Positions 56,463 through 64,000 of a stretch of DNA of 64,000 nucleotides are shown here, piece after piece. This DNA is from Pseudomonas putida (GTDB taxonomy: Bacteria > Pseudomonadota > Gammaproteobacteria > Pseudomonadales > Pseudomonadaceae): positions 5,040,001-5,104,000 of the forward strand of contig CP163498.1 in assembly GCA_041071465.1 (NCBI GenBank), read 5' to 3'. Both the position numbers and the translations under genes were made by a program. The notes below the pieces were generated by a model. It saw only the letters and a program-made list of their open reading frames with translations. It did no database searches and was not told where the DNA came from. Positions within the stretch are counted from its first letter, which is position 1. Each line of letters opens with the position of its first letter.

Positions 56463-57739
56463 GGGGCTACTCCTTTGCGTGGTGCAATGCCGATGCGATT
56501 GATGCGAATCAGCCCGCGGGGGCGCCAAATCATCATGAGTACCATCAAGATGCCGAACATCAGCACGCGGTAGTCGGCAAAGCTGCGCAGCAACTCAGGT
56601 GCGATAGTGAGTACGAATGCTGCGATCACCACGCCTACGGTAGAGCCCATGCCGCCCAGTACGACGATGGCGAGAATCAGGGCTGACTCGAAGAAGGTGA
56701 ACGAGGTGGGGTTAACAAAGCCCTGGTAGGTCGCGAAGAAGACGCCCGCGATTCCGGCAGTCGATGCGCCGATCATGAACGCAGACAACTTCACCAGAAC
56801 GTGGTTGAGGCCCATGGAGCGGCACGCAATTTCATCCTCGCGAAGCGCTTCCCAGGCGCGGCCCACAGGCATGCGTGTCAGACGATGCTTGATGTACAGC
56901 ACGGACAGAACCACCAGGAGCAGTACCGTGTAGATGAAGATGAACTTCATATTCGAGTTGTAGGTGACCCCGAAGAACTCGTGGTAGGGAACACCGCCAT
57001 CCTTTGCACGTCGAGCGAACTCAAGACCGAAGAAGGTAGGAGAGGGCGCAGTCATGCCGTTGGGGCCGTTGGTGAACGACACCCAGTTGGTGAGCACAAG
57101 CCTGATGATTTCCCCAAACCCCAAGGTGACGATCGCCAGGTAGTCACCATGCATTCTTAGCACCGGGAATCCGAGTAGCATTCCCGCAAAAGCTGCAAAC
57201 AAGGCAGCGAGTGGCAGCATGCTCCAGAAGCCCAAGCCAAGGTGTTCGTAGCCGAGCGTGAGACCGTAGGCTCCGATCGCGTAGAAGCCGACGAAACCCA
57301 GGTCGAGCAGACCGGCCAGACCAACCACGATGTTGAGACCCAGACCGAGCAGAACGTAAATGAGGCCCAGGATGACGACAGTCAGCAGGTACTTGTTTGC
57401 GTAGAACGGCAGGATCAATGCCATGACCACAAGCACAGGCAACACTCAGCGCATGTGGGATGCATGCCCTGGCGGTTTGACACCAACGCCGCTGCCGGCA
57501 CTATCGAAGCGCTCCATGAGCGAGCGCCCAGGAGTTGTCTGCAGGAATAGGCTCAGGAGAAGTCGGCCCGCCATGACCGTTCCGACAAGCCAACCAACGC
57601 GGTCAAAACGAGGGGTGAAATCGTAGCCTTGCAGAACCACACCAACGATTGGCCCGAACACGATCAAGGCGACGAGCCCGGCCAGTACGGTGTCAATCAA
57701 GGCCTTCTTGATATCGATGCTTTTCATGTTATCGCTCAC
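56459..57739 (-). pseudogene. livM: LivM-type permease gene with an in-frame UGA
   Basis: One continuous frame from 57739 to 56459 (427 codons) is interrupted only by a TGA at 57448-57446, after GHASHMR. The N-terminal 97 residues carry the extension of long LivM proteins (VLAGLVALIVFGPIVGVV). The next codon, GTG at 57445, opens a 328-residue frame containing the full LivM core ([35 protein letters not shown]). A single base change of a Trp codon explains the stop. Since many LivM proteins lack the extension, restart at the adjacent GTG could still give a working permease. Confidence 0.85.
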
Positions 57740-57743
57740 GGCT

Positions 57744-58655
57744 TCATACCTTGGTTACTTGAGGTCGGCCAAGGAGGCCTTGGGGGCGGAAGATGAGGAT
57801 CATCACGAGAAGGGAGAAACTGAACACGTCCTTGTAGTCAGCGTTTACCACACCGGAGAACTGAGCTTCAGAGACACCCAGGATCAAACCACCCAGCATC
57901 GCGCCAGGCAGTGAACCAATGCCACCAAGAACCGCCGCCGTGAACGCCTTGATGCCAATGATGAAGCCTGCGTAGAAGTCGAAGGTTCCGTAGTTGAGGG
58001 TGATAAGCACGCCCGCGAGTGCGCCCATCGAGGCGCCGATGACGAACACGTACGAGATCACTCGGTCAGTGTTGATGCCCAGAATCTGGGACATTTTCCG
58101 GTCTTGCTGAGTGGCGCGGCACATCCTGCCCAGGCGGGTGTTCTTGATCACGAAGGTGAGGGCGAGCATGCCGATAATGGCGGCTGCCAGGATGAATAGC
58201 TTGGTATGGGTGATCATTACGAAACCATCACCGACCGAGAAGCGAAGGGTTCCTTCAACCAGGGTAGGAACGCCCTGTTGACGTGCCCCCTGGCTGATTT
58301 GCACGTAGTTCTGCAGCACGAGCGAAATGCCGATAGCAGAGATCAACGGCGCGAGGCGCGTAGAATTGCGCAGCGGTTTGTAGGCCACGCGTTCGATTGC
58401 CAGGCCGTAGACCCCGGTTACGACGATGGTGAAGATCAAGGTGCCGAGAATGATCAGCGGGAAGGAGTCGATACCGAAGAAGCTCAGCACGGCAATGGAG
58501 ATGGCGGCCAGGTAGGCGGAGACCATATACACTTCGCCATGCGCGAAGTTGATCATGCCGATGATGCCATAGACCATGGTGTAGCCGATCGCGATCAGGC
58601 CATAGACCGAGCCCAGCGTTAGTCCATTGACTAGCTGTTGAATGAATGTGTCCAC
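57744..58655 (-). CDS. livH: Branched-chain/amide ABC transporter permease LivH
   Basis: The GTG at 58655 (MDTFIQQLVNGLTLGS) is preferred, with GGGGAAA upstream; the frame from 58706 is an unlikely leader. The about 303-residue protein has the LivH pattern: YGLIAIGYTMVYGIIGMINF, GEVYMVSAYLAA, and GGIGSLPGAMLGGLILGV near the end. It forms the channel with LivM. Confidence 0.94.
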   Translation of the reverse strand: MDTFIQQLVNGLTLGSVYGLIAIGYTMVYGIIGMINFAHGEVYMVSAYLAAISIAVLSFFGIDSFPLIILGTLIFTIVVTGVYGLAIERVAYKPLRNSTRLAPLISAIGISLVLQNYVQISQGARQQGVPTLVEGTLRFSVGDGFVMITHTKLFILAAAIIGMLALTFVIKNTRLGRMCRATQQDRKMSQILGINTDRVISYVFVIGASMGALAGVLITLNYGTFDFYAGFIIGIKAFTAAVLGGIGSLPGAMLGGLILGVSEAQFSGVVNADYKDVFSFSLLVMILIFRPQGLLGRPQVTKV

Positions 58656-58721
58656 GAGAATTTCCCCAAACGGGCGGAGGAGGTGCAGGCTGGAGTCAGC
58701 CTGCACGTTGCTAAGGTTTCG

Positions 58722-59837
58722 TCAGAGCTGACCGAATTTCCCGTCTGCGTCCCATTTGTACATCACGTACGGGGACTCTTTGAGATCACCTTTGGCGTTC
58801 CAGCTTTTGTTACCGAGGACAGTGTCGACCGAGTGGGATTTCAGCCATTCACTCGCCTTGTTTCCATCGGTGCCGCCAGTTGCACTGAACGCTGCGGCCA
58901 GCGCTTGAAGAGAGGCGTAAGAGAAGAGGGTGTAGCTCTCAGGCTCATACCCAGCATCCCGGAATTCCTTGACCACGGCCTTGCCGGAATCCAGGTTGCG
59001 TGGATCCGGGTAGAAGGTCATGAGCACGCCGTCAGTGTATTTCTTGCCCCCAGCAGTTGTGACGAGCTGGTCGGTAACGGTGCAGTCGGTGGTCACGAAG
59101 GGGATGGTGACACCTTGTTCGCGCATCTGGCGTACCAGCGGGCCAGCTTCTGGGTGGCACCCGCCGAAGTACACCGCGTCGGCTTTCGAGGAGCGAATCT
59201 TGGTGACTACGGCGTTGAAGTCCTTCTCCCCGCGAGTCAGGCCTTCATACAACACAGTCTCCACACCTTCGGCCTTCAGCGAGGCCTTCGTGGTGTCTGC
59301 TACGCCTTGACCGAAAGTGTCTTTGTCGTGAATTACGGCGACGGTTTTCGCCTTTAGATTCTTGGCGATGTAGTCAGCTGCTACCTGTCCTTGCTGATCG
59401 TCGCGACCGGCCATGCGGAATACGCCAACCAATCCGCGTTCAGTGATGCTAGGTGCCGAGGAGGCGGGAGTAATAGTGACGATCTGGGCTTCGTCATAGA
59501 TTTCAGAGGCAGGAATCGTGGAGGAGGAGCAGTAGTGGCCGATTACCGCGACGACTTTGGCGCTGTCCACCATCTGGTTGGCTGCGGCGACAGCTTGTTT
59601 GGGTTCGCACGCATCATCCCCTTTAACCAGGACAATCTGCTGACCATTGACTCCGCCTTTAGCGTTGATGTCCTTGGCAGCTTGTTCCGCGCCGCGCCAG
59701 ATTTGTTCACCGAAGGCCGCGTTTGGCCCAGTCAATGGCGCGCCGACACCAATTTTGATGTCGGCCACGGCGGTCATGGAGAGGGCCATGGAAATGGCGG
59801 CGGGAAGGGCGGTTGATGCCTTGAAGATCTTTTTCAT
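58722..59837 (-). CDS. livK: Branched-chain/amide ABC transporter substrate-binding protein (LivK-like)
   Basis: 371 residues with a Sec signal (STALPAAISMALSMTAVA). The mature start DIKIGVGAPLTGPNAAFGEQ and later AVIGHYCSSSTIPASEIY and ITPASSAPSITERG are the LivK/BraC type-I periplasmic fold. It is the first gene of the transporter operon. Its position next to an amidohydrolase suggests that the ligand may be an amide or amino-acid derivative rather than leucine itself (inference). Confidence 0.94.
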   Translation of the reverse strand: MKKIFKASTALPAAISMALSMTAVADIKIGVGAPLTGPNAAFGEQIWRGAEQAAKDINAKGGVNGQQIVLVKGDDACEPKQAVAAANQMVDSAKVVAVIGHYCSSSTIPASEIYDEAQIVTITPASSAPSITERGLVGVFRMAGRDDQQGQVAADYIAKNLKAKTVAVIHDKDTFGQGVADTTKASLKAEGVETVLYEGLTRGEKDFNAVVTKIRSSKADAVYFGGCHPEAGPLVRQMREQGVTIPFVTTDCTVTDQLVTTAGGKKYTDGVLMTFYPDPRNLDSGKAVVKEFRDAGYEPESYTLFSYASLQALAAAFSATGGTDGNKASEWLKSHSVDTVLGNKSWNAKGDLKESPYVMYKWDADGKFGQL

Positions 59838-60353
59838 GCTCTTGCCTCGTTATTATTGACTTTGTTGTTCGTTCAGGCAGCGGTAGGCGCATTGATAGTT
59901 TCAATGGCGACTAGAATTGGCTGTCCTGATAATGGCGTTGGCAGTGGTGAGTCTTAGATCTGATGTATCAATTTTTATTGTTCTTTGCTTGAAGGGCATC
60001 CTTTGAAAAAAAGTTGGTTTATCCTTGTTTGACGTTCCTGTTCTGTGACTTGGTTAAATAAGTGTTTGTGAGCGCTCAGTTATCCTCAATACACTGGGCG
60101 GTCTAAAGCATTTTTAACGCCCGGTCTGATCATTTATCGCTCACTTTCTTTGAATGCTAACGACGATCACTGAGTCGTGCTATCTACATTGGATAGGTTT
60201 TCAATCGGCTGAATTCCACCTTGTCATAGGAGGTGGTGGGCGAGTGATGTTGTGGCAATGACAGCCGTAGTGTGGGGCGTGCTGGAGGTAGCACGAGCTG
60301 CGAGGCTGGGGGTTGGAGAGGCTCCAAAGCGCAGGGCTAGGAGCCACGTCCGG
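59838..60353. other. Intergenic region upstream of livK
   Basis: No gene supported. The first part is AT-rich and should hold the livK promoter. A GGGCG...CGCCC pair near 60099-60124 could form a loose hairpin. The GTPase gene ends at 60354 from the other side, so the two operons on this strand are separated by about 0.5 kb. Confidence 0.55.
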
Positions 60354-61340
60354 TTATCGCGCTTCTTCTAACCAGCTGACGCTGAATGCGCAGGGGATCT
60401 GCGTAAGGTCGTCCAGGTTGCAATCCAGGGTGATGAAGATCGCCACGGAGTTTCCTTCGGGCTGCCGGCGCAGCAAGCGAGGTGCAGAGAACGCGGTGCC
60501 GACCGTTTGCATCAGCAGATCGCGTTCTGGCGTTGATATCAAAGCTTTGCACCTGAGGAGTTTTTCGCCCAGGCAGCCTGTGATGTTCTCCAGCCAATCG
60601 ATAGCGTCACCCGGATCTGGTTCGCTGAGCCGTGCCTGGTAGACATGGATTCGCGGATGAGCCGTGGCGAGCATCAACTTGCGTTGGGGGAGTGGCTCAT
60701 CCAGGGGGCGATGCGATGCGGCTGCAAATGCTTTCTCGCTCCGCACCGACTGCGATAACTCCTCGACGATCGTTGCGAAGGGATTGATGTACTCCACCTT
60801 CGACCGGGCATCGCTCACCATCTTTTGATCGACCTCATCAATCTTGGTGAGCACTACGGTTTGGGCTGCACTCAACTGTGCAGCCGCAGCAGAAAGCTGC
60901 GTCCCTCCGAGTGGCGGATGGGTGCAGTCGTATGCGCATATTATTGAGACGGCCATTTGTAGGTGTGCCAGGCCCGCCAGTGATCTCACCACCTCGCCAG
61001 GCATGGATAGACCGCTGCACTCAAGGATGATGTGATCAAACGGCGGGAGATCCATCCTGGCCCTGGTTTCGATCAGGTCTTGCACGGTCGAAACCAGATC
61101 GTTTCCAAGGCTGCAGCATACGCACCCATTGCTGAGCGTTTCGATGACCAAGCCATTTGCTGACTCAACGAGTACAGCGCCGTCAATATTGACGACGCCG
61201 GCTTCGTTGACGATGACTGCAGTGCCGCTGCCTGACTCCTCCTGATGGAGGAGCTGCTCTAGCAAGGTCGTTTTGCCGCTACCCAATGGGCCGGTCAAAA
61301 TAAAGAAGTCGATACCTCGTGACGGAGGGATCATGGTCAT
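60354..61340 (-). CDS. CobW/COG0523-type G3E GTPase
   Basis: 328 residues. Walker A GPLGSGKTTLLEQLL, the metal-binding CxCC signature GCVCCSLGNDLV, and the GTPase segment VLTKIDEVD define the family. The CobW C-terminal region follows (about 230-328). These proteins deliver metal ions (Zn, Co, Fe) to partner enzymes. It starts 3 bp after the amidohydrolase stop, so that metalloenzyme is the obvious partner. Confidence 0.93.
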   Translation of the reverse strand: MTMIPPSRGIDFFILTGPLGSGKTTLLEQLLHQEESGSGTAVIVNEAGVVNIDGAVLVESANGLVIETLSNGCVCCSLGNDLVSTVQDLIETRARMDLPPFDHIILECSGLSMPGEVVRSLAGLAHLQMAVSIICAYDCTHPPLGGTQLSAAAAQLSAAQTVVLTKIDEVDQKMVSDARSKVEYINPFATIVEELSQSVRSEKAFAAASHRPLDEPLPQRKLMLATAHPRIHVYQARLSEPDPGDAIDWLENITGCLGEKLLRCKALISTPERDLLMQTVGTAFSAPRLLRRQPEGNSVAIFITLDCNLDDLTQIPCAFSVSWLEEAR

Positions 61341-61343
61341 CTC

Positions 61344-62945
61344 CTACGCGCGAGGTCTTTGATCGTCGCTCCAGGTTTCGCCAACCATCTGACGAACATC
61401 GCTGAGCAACTCCTCCGTATCGAATACCACACCCCCTTTGATGGTGAATTCAAGGCAGCGCTTACGTTCGGCGACATTGGTCTCATCGTTAAGTCGAACA
61501 GCACCGGTACCGTAGAGCAGCTTGAAGTCAGTCATGGGGTTTTGATTGTGGATGAGGATATCCGCTTCCTTTCCGACTTCAAGTGTGCCGGTCTTGTGCT
61601 CGATGCCGAGTAATTCGGCGCCCTGCAACGTTGCTGCGCGCAGCATCTCTTGTGGGCTGAAGCCTGCCTCTTGCAGAAGCTCAAGCTCTCGCACGTAGCC
61701 GAAGCCGTACACTTGGAACATGAAGCCGGAGTCGCTTCCTGGGCAAACGCGTCCGCCGCGATTTTTGTACTCATTCAGGAACTGCATCCAGATCCTGAAG
61801 CTTTCCTTCCATTCCAGTTCGTTTTTGGTCGACCAGCGGAAGAAGTATGCGCCATGGCCACCGCGCTGGGGCTGGAAGTAGTTCCAGGAGGTGCTATCGG
61901 TGTACGCATCATGCCAGTCAGCGCGGCGGGCTCTCATCACATCCCGGTTGCTGTCATAAACGTTCATGGTGGGAACGAACGTGTGACCCACCTCCAGGAA
62001 TGCTTCGAGAACCTCATTCCACTTCTGGCTGCCAGGCTTGGTTGCCTGAAGGAAGGTTCTACCGGCAGTAGCAAAACGAATGTATTCGTCGTTGTAGTTG
62101 TAGTCATCATCGATGAACTGCAACGTGCTGCCTTCCATCAGCGCCTCAGGCAGGCCGTAGGAGTGTTCGGTGCTGGTCAGGCCCCACTTGGCGGTTTTTA
62201 GCGCATTCATTCGTCCAACGGACAGCTGAGCGTGGTGGCAGCACGTCTTGAGGCCGAGTTTTTTACATTCATCCAGGGCGGCCTCCATGATCGCGGGAGG
62301 AGAGCCAAAGAATTTCACACCACACGCACCTTTATCTCGAACCTGGCGAAGCCACTCGCGCCCCTGTTCCGGGTTGTAGATCACCTTCAGGTAGTCGTTG
62401 ACCGCCGGGAAGTAGACGTATGGGTAGAGGTTGGGGGCATCGATTGCATACTCAGCAGCCGACTTCTGCTGCTCGCATGTCCAGGCCAGGCCATTCATGC
62501 AGCCTGCTTCCCTGACCGAGGTGACGCCATGAGCGAGCCACAGCTTGTAGACGTAGTCGGCAGGCAGCATCTCTCCGCTCTCGGCGTGGAATGGTGTGCC
62601 GATGTGGGCGTGGCAGTCGATGAAGCCGGGCGTGGCGAATTTGCCGTGGCAGTCAATTTCGTGCACGCCTTTGGCAGGGCGGCGTTCGGGGTTTATGGGT
62701 AAGCCGGGGACGCCGACAGCGGCGATTTCGGTAATGAGGCCGTTTTCTACAACGATGTCGGCAGGGCCCCAAGGCGGAGCTCCGGTGCCGTCGATGACCG
62801 TAATGCCGCGCAATACCAGGCGATTGAAAGGCCCAAATCCGCGCTCGCTGCGTGTAGCAGGCTTGACTTGGCCTAGGCCTTTCTTGGCGAAGCCTGCCAC
62901 CATCTCCTCGCCGACCTCGATGGGTGTCGCAGAGCTCGTCTTCAC
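61344..62945 (-). CDS. Metal-dependent amidohydrolase
   Basis: The GTG at 62945 (MKTSSATPIEVGEEMVAG) has AGGAGG just upstream; the frame from 63017 has no site. The 533-residue protein has the amidohydrolase layout: LRGITVIDGTGAPPWGPADI, HxH in GFIDCHAHIG, His in KTCCHHAQLS and STEHSYGL, and Asp in CPGSDSGFMF. It would hydrolyse a cyclic or linear amide or similar bond. It is first in an operon with the COG0523 GTPase. Confidence 0.92.
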   Translation of the reverse strand: MKTSSATPIEVGEEMVAGFAKKGLGQVKPATRSERGFGPFNRLVLRGITVIDGTGAPPWGPADIVVENGLITEIAAVGVPGLPINPERRPAKGVHEIDCHGKFATPGFIDCHAHIGTPFHAESGEMLPADYVYKLWLAHGVTSVREAGCMNGLAWTCEQQKSAAEYAIDAPNLYPYVYFPAVNDYLKVIYNPEQGREWLRQVRDKGACGVKFFGSPPAIMEAALDECKKLGLKTCCHHAQLSVGRMNALKTAKWGLTSTEHSYGLPEALMEGSTLQFIDDDYNYNDEYIRFATAGRTFLQATKPGSQKWNEVLEAFLEVGHTFVPTMNVYDSNRDVMRARRADWHDAYTDSTSWNYFQPQRGGHGAYFFRWSTKNELEWKESFRIWMQFLNEYKNRGGRVCPGSDSGFMFQVYGFGYVRELELLQEAGFSPQEMLRAATLQGAELLGIEHKTGTLEVGKEADILIHNQNPMTDFKLLYGTGAVRLNDETNVAERKRCLEFTIKGGVVFDTEELLSDVRQMVGETWSDDQRPRA

Positions 62946-63440
62946 ATTGCCTCCTATTATTTTAATGATTACCAACTCGACGGTTCGCCGATGCTGTTGG
63001 AGCTGATCGCGGCTCACGCAGCAGTCTAGATGCTGGCGCGGAGCCGCTCAGGCGGGTGCTACGGTGTTTAGCGACCCTGGGCAGATGGGCAGTAAGAAAA
63101 GTGGCCTGAATCTCATCTGGTAAGCGGGTGTCACCATGGTTCTGGCTCGGTGAGGGTCATCGCAACTGGCCTGTTAGCGCGGCTGGAATCATTCAGCTGG
63201 ATGGGTTACCCCTCGGCTTTAATCCTATCCGTGAAGGCATGTCGTTTCTTAGTAGCTGAGATGCGAGAGGCGGCTGATTATTTCCGTCTTCAGACAGGTA
63301 GAAATAGAGAAAATAGGAAAATTGAGGCCAAAATTCCTATTTTGTTGCGGTAGCAAGGTGCCTTCGGGCGGCGCTCAATGAACGAACCCTACTACAACGA
63401 CAAAAGCGCGGCTTTCATAGAAGGCTCAGGGGATCCGAAA
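62946..63440. other. Divergent intergenic region
   Basis: No gene supported in 495 bp; a 67-codon frame at 63150-63353 has no family features. It carries the promoters of the amidohydrolase (minus) and MFS (plus) genes and the inverted repeat at 63310-63343. Confidence 0.55.
63310..63343. promoter_or_regulatory. Inverted repeat, candidate operator upstream of the MFS gene
   Basis: AAAATAGGAA (63310-63319) and TTCCTATTTT (63334-63343) are perfect 10-bp inverse complements with a 14-base centre. It lies about 100 bp before the MFS start. A regulator dimer site is plausible; a terminator is less so because no gene ends here. Confidence 0.5.
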
Positions 63441-64000
63441 ATGAGTGCAGTAAGTTTAGATGTTGGTCATGCAGTGGATGCGAATGCGATGCGGCGCAAG
63501 GCCATCATCGCCACTGTTCTAGGGAATGGATTCGAGTGGTTTGACTTCATGGTGTATGGTTTTTTTGCCATCATCATCGGCAAACTGTTTTTCCCTACCG
63601 GAGATGACTTGACGTCATTGATGCTCTCGGCGGCAACCTTTGGTGTGGGCTTCCTTGTCCGTCCCGTAGGTGGTGTTCTGATTGGTATCTACTCAGACCG
63701 CTACGGTCGCAAGGGTGCGCTGTCGCTCACCATCATTCTGATGGGTGTGGGTACCGCAATGATTGGCCTGGCGCCAACCTACGAGCAGGCGGGTCTGCTG
63801 GCTCCGTGCATGATTGTCTTTGCCCGTCTGCTACAAGGCATTTCTGCAGGTGGGGAAATGGGGGCTGCTACCGCCTACCTCACCGAGCAGGCGCCAGAGG
63901 GCAAGAAGGCTTACTACTCCAGCTGGATTCAAACCAGTATCGGCTTCGCTGTGCTGCTGGGTGCGTGCTTCGGTACCGGTATCACCTTGGGTCTGAGTCC
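63441..64000 (+). CDS. MFS transporter, metabolite:H+ symporter (MHS) family, 5' part
   Basis: The frame starts at ATG 63441 after AGGGGA and is still open at the window end (about 186 codons seen of an expected about 430). The N-terminus RRKAIIATVLGNGFEWFDFM is the hallmark of MHS-type symporters (KgtP/ShiA/ProP group). The inter-helix motif IGIYSDRYGRKGAL and GISAGGEMGAATAYLTE follow. It probably imports an organic acid or betaine, possibly linked to the amidohydrolase pathway. Confidence 0.92.
   Translation, partial: MSAVSLDVGHAVDANAMRRKAIIATVLGNGFEWFDFMVYGFFAIIIGKLFFPTGDDLTSLMLSAATFGVGFLVRPVGGVLIGIYSDRYGRKGALSLTIILMGVGTAMIGLAPTYEQAGLLAPCMIVFARLLQGISAGGEMGAATAYLTEQAPEGKKAYYSSWIQTSIGFAVLLGACFGTGITLGLS

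Overview
The window looks like chromosomal DNA of a fluorescent Pseudomonas, most like the P. putida group. The evidence is high-GC coding sequence with strong Shine-Dalgarno sites, many LysR and ABC-transporter catabolic operons, and typical pseudomonad gene families (MexEF-type RND pump, VanAB-type Rieske oxygenase, LivKHMGF, class III alcohol dehydrogenase). No rRNA, tRNA or CRISPR array was recognised.

Layout. (1) 1-7.6 kb: 3' end of an unknown gene; a LysR regulator divergent from an AhpD-like protein; a small exported protein; then an RND efflux operon whose outer-membrane channel gene is deleted and frameshifted. (2) 7.7-9.8 kb: a three-gene cassette of unknown function ending in a long coiled-coil protein. 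(3) 10-25 kb: a catabolic cluster around a PucR-type activator. The left arm (minus) encodes a class III omega-aminotransferase, a succinate-semialdehyde-type dehydrogenase and an AA_synth/DUF1185 protein. The right arm (plus) encodes a flavin reductase with an unusual C-terminal extension, an aldehyde dehydrogenase, a luciferase-like monooxygenase, an alpha/beta hydrolase, a quaternary-amine-type ABC importer and a carboxymuconolactone decarboxylase-like protein; an aldo/keto reductase with a short internal frameshift follows. The set fits import and oxidative dismantling of an onium or cyclic amine toward an omega-amino acid and a semialdehyde; the substrate is not known. (4) 25.6-28.3 kb: VOC protein, glutathione-dependent formaldehyde dehydrogenase and a divergent LysR. 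(5) 28.3-36.5 kb: a LysR regulator divergent from an operon encoding a Rieske oxygenase, its reductase, a polar amino-acid ABC importer and a histidine ammonia-lyase homologue that lacks the Ala-Ser-Gly triad from which the MIO cofactor forms.

(6) About 36.6-53.8 kb is a genomic island. It starts with an AT-rich, gene-poor segment carrying three copies of a 16-bp repeat. A Tn7/Tn5053-like transposition module follows: TnsB/TniA-like transposase, TniB/TnsC-like ATPase, a second ATPase with a degenerate Walker A, TniQ and a small protein. Both the transposase and tniQ carry frameshifts. Next is a complete QatABCD anti-phage operon. Behind it are fused gene fragments (metallophosphoesterase, Mrr-like nuclease), an XRE regulator, an orphan Xre/MbcA/ParS-type antitoxin and several small unknown genes.

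(7) 53.9-64 kb: backbone-like metabolic genes. These are a GhrA-like dehydrogenase, a branched-chain/amide-type ABC transporter (livF, G, M, H, K order) in which livM contains an in-frame UGA, a COG0523 GTPase directly behind an amidohydrolase, and the 5' part of an MHS-family MFS transporter running off the window.

The two observations most worth pursuing are the operon pairing a Rieske oxygenase with an MIO-less HAL-fold protein, and the Tn7-like module with two ATPases next to a Qat system.
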